Below are positions 61,401 to 64,000 of a stretch of DNA of 64,000 nt, one piece after another. Source of the stretch: Hyphomicrobiales bacterium (GTDB taxonomy: Bacteria; Pseudomonadota; Alphaproteobacteria; Rhizobiales; Rhizobiaceae); NCBI GenBank assembly GCA_900473795.1, contig UCMT01000013.1:106797-170796 (forward strand). Direction: 5' to 3'. Position 1 is the first letter of the stretch. Each line of letters starts with the position of its first letter. The translations under genes were made by a program, and so were the position numbers. The notes beneath the pieces are model-generated. The model saw only the letters and a program-made list of their open reading frames with translations, searched no databases and was not told where the DNA came from.

Positions 61401-64000
61401 GGGACACCTCGACGCCCGCGACGATGCCGCCGCCGGTATCCTGTGCAGTGCCGGTGACAGTGACCTTCTGTCCTTCGACGAAGCTCGCGCCCACGCTCGG
61501 GGAGGTGATGGTCGAGGTCGGCTTGGCCGTGTCGTTCGATTGCGTCGCCAGGATCAGGCTTGCGTCGAGCGTGCCTGGCTGGATGCCCATGTCGGCAAAC
61601 ATGTTGACCATTGCCTGCTGGACATTCGGATCGGTTGGTGTGGCCGCCCCCTCATGGTGGGAATCAAGACCCCAGGACCAGAAGACTGTCCCCGCTCCGA
61701 AGACGAGTGCACCGCTCTCGGCGCGGTACATGGTCAAACTGTGGTTCACAGTGGCGGAGCCGATCGAAGTGCCGTAGTCGCGCAGATAGGTGTCGACCGA
61801 AACCGTCGACAGCGACATGTTGATCAGTCCGGCGGGCCGGTAGCCGTTTTCGACGTCGGAGTCCCACTCATAGCCAAGCAGGTTCTGCACCAGGGAGTAG
61901 GTCTGGCCCTGCTGCAGTTCGGCGACGTCCGTGTTGCGCCAGAAACGAAGGTTGGAATAGTCGTAGGGGACGGTGATGGTGTCCAGCCGGTAGCTGTCGA
62001 CGGTAAACATGGTGCCCGTCAGCGCGTTCTCCGGCTCCTGCCCGGGATCCGCAAAGCGCGGGTCGCGCCATGTGCCCGTGCCGACATTGCTCGGATCGGT
62101 GCCGGTGCCCCAGGTTTCCTTGTAGCAGACCATGGTGCGGTAAGGCGTGCCATTGCCGTCGATGCTGGTTTCCCAGCGAACCTTCCAGTAGACTTCGTTG
62201 CCGCTCCAGAAGGCAAGGTCGACGCCCGCGTCGCGCGCCGCTTCGACGTTGGTGCGCTGCTCAGCCGACCAGTACTCGTCATGACCGACGGAAAGAAAAG
62301 CCTCGTGATTGAGCAACAGGCTTCCGCTTCGCGTCGCATCGACACCGGAGACGTAGGAGACGTCATAGCCGTTCTGCTCGAGCCAGCGGATCGCGGAATG
62401 TTCGACGCCGAATATGAAATCATGCGTGCCGCCGATCGGGCTGGTGTTGGTGATGAACGGGCGGTTGTAGCTGACTGCAGAGGCTCGACCGATCGCGGTC
62501 AGGCCGCAATTGCAGTTGGGCGGCATGTAGCCGATCATATCGTTCGGGTCGACCGGTACCTGGCCATAATACAAGCTGGCGCCACCCCAGGCATTATAGG
62601 CCTGCCAGGTGGTGTCTGACGTCTGGAAGACGATGTCGCTGGCCGAACTGTCGTCCCGGACGATGAAAGGGATGTGGCTGGCGCCCACCGTGCCGTCCTC
62701 GCGGACGAGCTTGGCTATGTAGACGCCGGAGACGGCATCGGAGGGAATAGCCCAATTCGCCGACACCGCCCAATTGCCGCAATCGATCAGGCCGCGCGAC
62801 ATGTCGACGATCGGATGAGGCTGAACCTGTGCGGATGCGAGGTTTACGTCAACGGTCGCCACCTTGCGTGCGCCGTCGCCGCCGTAATAGCCGAGCCGGT
62901 AGATCTCGATCCGGTAGTTGGCGGAATCGGTCGCGATCTTGAAACTGACCGTCTGGCCGATATTGGTGCTGATCTCGGTCGCAAAGCCCTGGATATTGCC
63001 GTTACCGTCGCCGTCGATGCCCCATTCGCTGATGGGGTTCCCCTGCTTCAGGTTTTCCAGGACGATCTTGTTCTGGCCGGTCGGGTTGAGCTGGCTTGCG
63101 GTGCGCGTTCCATCGGAGAACTGGAAGTTTTCGACACCGGTGACGGTATCGGCACCATCCGGTGAGCCGCTACGGTTGTCGGCAATTGTGTAGGTAGCCC
63201 CTGAAAGCGAGATCGTATAGTTCGCGCGCGTGCCGCTGAAGATCACGGTGTCGCCTGTTCCGCCACCGCCATCGATCGTATCATTGCCGCCGCCGCCGTT
63301 GAGCGTGTCGTTTGCGGCCCCTCCAGTGAGCACGTTGGCGCCACTGCTGCCCGTCAGGTTGACCGCCGCGCTCGATCCGCTCGCGTTGACGTTCTCAAAG
63401 CCGGTCGTATTGGCCGTATCGCCGGAACTCTGGTCGGCAGACGACAGGTTGATCGTCGCTGCACCGTTCACCAGCAGCGTATCGATATCGGCCCCACCGG
63501 CAATGGACACATCCGAGGCGTCATAGGTCATCAGATCGTTGCCGGCTCCGCCGGCGAGCGTGTCGACGCCGGCTCCGCCAACGATCGTATCGCCACCGCC
63601 GCCGCCGGTGAATATGTTGGCATTGCCGTCGCCGGTGAGGCTGACGGCCGCGCTCGATCCGCTCGCGTTCACGTTCTCAAAGCCGGTCGTGTTGGCGGTG
63701 TCTCCGGAACTCTGGTCCGCAGACGCGAGATTGATCGTCACCGCTCCGGTGACCACCAGGGTGTCGGTGTTTGTCCCGCCGGCAATCGATACGTCCGAGC
63801 CGTCATAGGTGATCGTGTCATTGCCTGCCCCGCCGTTGAGCGTGTCGGCGCCGGCACCGCCGACGATCGTATCGGCGCCGCCGCCGCCGGTGAGGACGTT
63901 GGCATTGCCGTCGCCGGTGAGGCTGACGGCCGCGCTCGCTCCGCCCGCATTCACGTTCTCAAAACCGGTCGTGTTGGCGGTGTCTCCGGAACTCTGGTCC
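58405..64000 (-). CDS. Giant secreted RTX / dimethylformamidase-like / DUF4082 repeat protein (5' end outside window)
   Basis: 1864 residues are visible and the frame is open at the right edge. From the N-terminal side: a 94-residue tandem repeat with RTX-type nonapeptides (GGAGADTLNGGAGNDTI, 63250-64000), which bind calcium and mark type I secretion; a domain of about 500 residues resembling the large-subunit C-terminus of N,N-dimethylformamidase (61500-63080; VGHDEYWS, SGNEVYWKVRW); an Ig-like domain; then four DUF4082 domains (near 60780-61230, 60000-60455, 59205-59675, 58420-58890). Three cadherin/Ig-like domains (VTNDTDPNNDPLTV type) lie between them. The protein is presumably exported and surface-bound or released. 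Enzyme activity and substrate are unknown. Confidence 0.85.
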   Translation of the reverse strand, partial: DQSSGDTANTTGFENVNAGGASAAVSLTGDGNANVLTGGGGADTIVGGAGADTLNGGAGNDTITYDGSDVSIAGGTNTDTLVVTGAVTINLASADQSSGDTANTTGFENVNASGSSAAVSLTGDGNANIFTGGGGGDTIVGGAGVDTLAGGAGNDLMTYDASDVSIAGGADIDTLLVNGAATINLSSADQSSGDTANTTGFENVNASGSSAAVNLTGSSGANVLTGGAANDTLNGGGGNDTIDGGGGTGDTVIFSGTRANYTISLSGATYTIADNRSGSPDGADTVTGVENFQFSDGTRTASQLNPTGQNKIVLENLKQGNPISEWGIDGDGNGNIQGFATEISTNIGQTVSFKIATDSANYRIEIYRLGYYGGDGARKVATVDVNLASAQVQPHPIVDMSRGLIDCGNWAVSANWAIPSDAVSGVYIAKLVREDGTVGASHIPFIVRDDSSASDIVFQTSDTTWQAYNAWGGASLYYGQVPVDPNDMIGYMPPNCNCGLTAIGRASAVSYNRPFITNTSPIGGTHDFIFGVEHSAIRWLEQNGYDVSYVSGVDATRSGSLLLNHEAFLSVGHDEYWSAEQRTNVEAARDAGVDLAFWSGNEVYWKVRWETSIDGNGTPYRTMVCYKETWGTGTDPSNVGTGTWRDPRFADPGQEPENALTGTMFTVDSYRLDTITVPYDYSNLRFWRNTDVAELQQGQTYSLVQNLLGYEWDSDVENGYRPAGLINMSLSTVSVDTYLRDYGTSIGSATVNHSLTMYRAESGALVFGAGTVFWSWGLDSHHEGAATPTDPNVQQAMVNMFADMGIQPGTLDASLILATQSNDTAKPTSTITSPSVGASFVEGQKVTVTGTAQDTGGGIVAGVEVSLDGGQSWWKATGREAWSYSWVVQASGTYTIMSRAVDDSLNLGNPSASAQVTVNLPSTSSLWTLANKPQVETNLDRDGVELGVRFQAATDGVINGIRFYKGFYNVGQHVVSLWTSTGTRIATGTSSGESITGWQTVTFSNPVRITPGTTYVASYHTGGYYSSSDTYFSSSYTNGLLNVQPGGGVYGYSADNNGAFPGNSSNANYWVDVVFTPDPNQGPTAVADSGFVVGKNGMLPISFTALVTNDTDPNNDPLTVSAVGNATNGTVTLDTQTGNVIYTPNANYSGPASFTYTVSDQRGGTSTANVTLTVEQDPAGVSLFQWTEGPTGAAVSDTQPLELGMKFTASVVGTITGIRFYKPANATGLHTGSLWSSTGTLLATVTFTNESTSGWQTATFSNPVAITAGTTYVASYHTTGVYAATANYFNSSKVNGSLTAPSSTTSGGNGLYVYSSGTAFPTTSFQASNYWVDVVYNRSTVNTVPIASNDNGFTVSNSNSISIAASTLLANDSDPDGDPLTITGVDGATNGTVAFNSQTNTVTFAPTSGYIGPASFSYNISDGRGGTASAVVSLTVSQSQTTVNLFSPSNAPSITSVNDPESVELGVKFIASSAGIITGLRYYKSAQDTGTHTGSLWTSGGNLLTSATFTNESASGWQTVTFTQPVAISAGATYIASYHSNGFYGVTPNFFATSYTNGPLSAPSSAGSGGNGVFAYGTTSLFPTATYSASNYWVDVLYEQATGNLSPVALDDSGFSTPSDTAFSVQASTLLANDSDANGDPMVITGVGNAVNGTVAFNSQSNAVTFTPTNGYTGAASFTYSISDGQGGTDTALVSLNVVPQDQQNLFSSSATPTTVTENDSADVNLGMKFQADVAGWITGFRFYKGPSNTGPHTGYLWTSTGTLLASATFTNESASGWQSVNLAQQAQIQANTTYIVSYSSNGFYSATGNFFGSEVTNGNLHALSSALSGGNGVYAYGSAGLFPTNSYNSSNYYVDVAFRQLAA
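63391..64000 (-). repeat. 282-bp tandem repeat inside the giant secreted protein gene
   Basis: The block beginning GTTCTCAAAGCCGGTCGT recurs at 63391, 63673 and 63955 (the last copy differs by one base), exactly 282 bases (94 residues) apart. Copies are nearly identical in DNA, so the array is recent or kept uniform by recombination. It continues beyond the window. Confidence 0.9.

Noticed and set aside
60169..62619. Long plus-strand frames (243 and 559 codons) opposite the giant secreted protein.
   Set aside because: They are antisense shadows without motifs; the minus-strand frame shows clear DUF4082, cadherin-like and RTX repeats.

Overview
The window is a gene-dense stretch of chromosome from a Rhizobiaceae alphaproteobacterium (Rhizobium, Agrobacterium or Sinorhizobium/Ensifer type). 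The evidence is the high GC content, the hybrid kinase CckA beside a FliO-like protein and a DksA that lacks most zinc cysteines, a 2158-residue homologue of the Agrobacterium Growth Pole Ring protein (GPR, RgsE in Sinorhizobium), a malic enzyme next to a LuxR/LuxI pair (as dme with sinR/sinI), and a BluB gene under a cobalamin riboswitch. I see no tRNA, rRNA, CRISPR array, insertion sequence or prophage. Most of the window looks like core chromosome; the right end is more accessory.

Layout. 1-4.3 kb: cckA (cut by the left edge), FliO-like, dksA. 4.8-8.0 kb: SixA-type phosphatase and a YcjX/YcjF pair. 8.0-9.6 kb: a Tat-exported molybdoenzyme with its cytochrome b561. 9.9-13.1 kb: a secreted protein, the folP-folB-folK operon and a DUF922 putative protease. 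13.1-14.4 kb: a strong small-RNA candidate with three anti-Shine-Dalgarno-like segments, a [2Fe-2S] ferredoxin and an orphan Hpt protein. 15.1-21.6 kb: gpr. 21.7-25.3 kb: a DUF6984 protein and the cytochrome bc1 operon petABC. 25.6-29.5 kb: two ABC exporters. 29.9-34.9 kb: trmL, a divergent SoxR/flavin-reductase unit with a clear SoxR box, an MFS carrier, hemF and small proteins. 34.9-39.2 kb: a four-gene Mla-type lipid-transport operon. 39.3-42.4 kb: an epimerase, an MFS carrier and an LpxH-like phosphoesterase. 42.6-46.7 kb: malic enzyme and acyl-homoserine-lactone quorum sensing with a lux box. 46.9-48.9 kb: DUF2865 protein and riboswitch-controlled bluB. 48.9-52.2 kb: an SDR and a dioxygenase divergent from a LacI-type regulator. 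52.3-55.7 kb: NYN-LOTUS protein, TolB-like protein and nadE. 56-58.4 kb: an LTA-synthase-like membrane phosphotransferase and a small protein. 58.4-64 kb: the C-terminal 1864 residues of a giant RTX / dimethylformamidase-like / DUF4082 secreted protein that runs off the right edge.

Functional links. CckA, the Hpt protein and GPR concern cell cycle and polar growth, and a near-match CtrA site lies upstream of gpr. The three-gene folate operon, petABC and the mla cluster are tightly packed, mostly with short overlaps or gaps. Control elements readable in the sequence are the SoxR operator in a 19-bp promoter spacer, the lux box before the AHL synthase, the B12 riboswitch and several intrinsic terminators. 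The parts most worth following up are the small-RNA candidate, the giant right-end protein, the repeat structure of GPR and the NYN-LOTUS gene.
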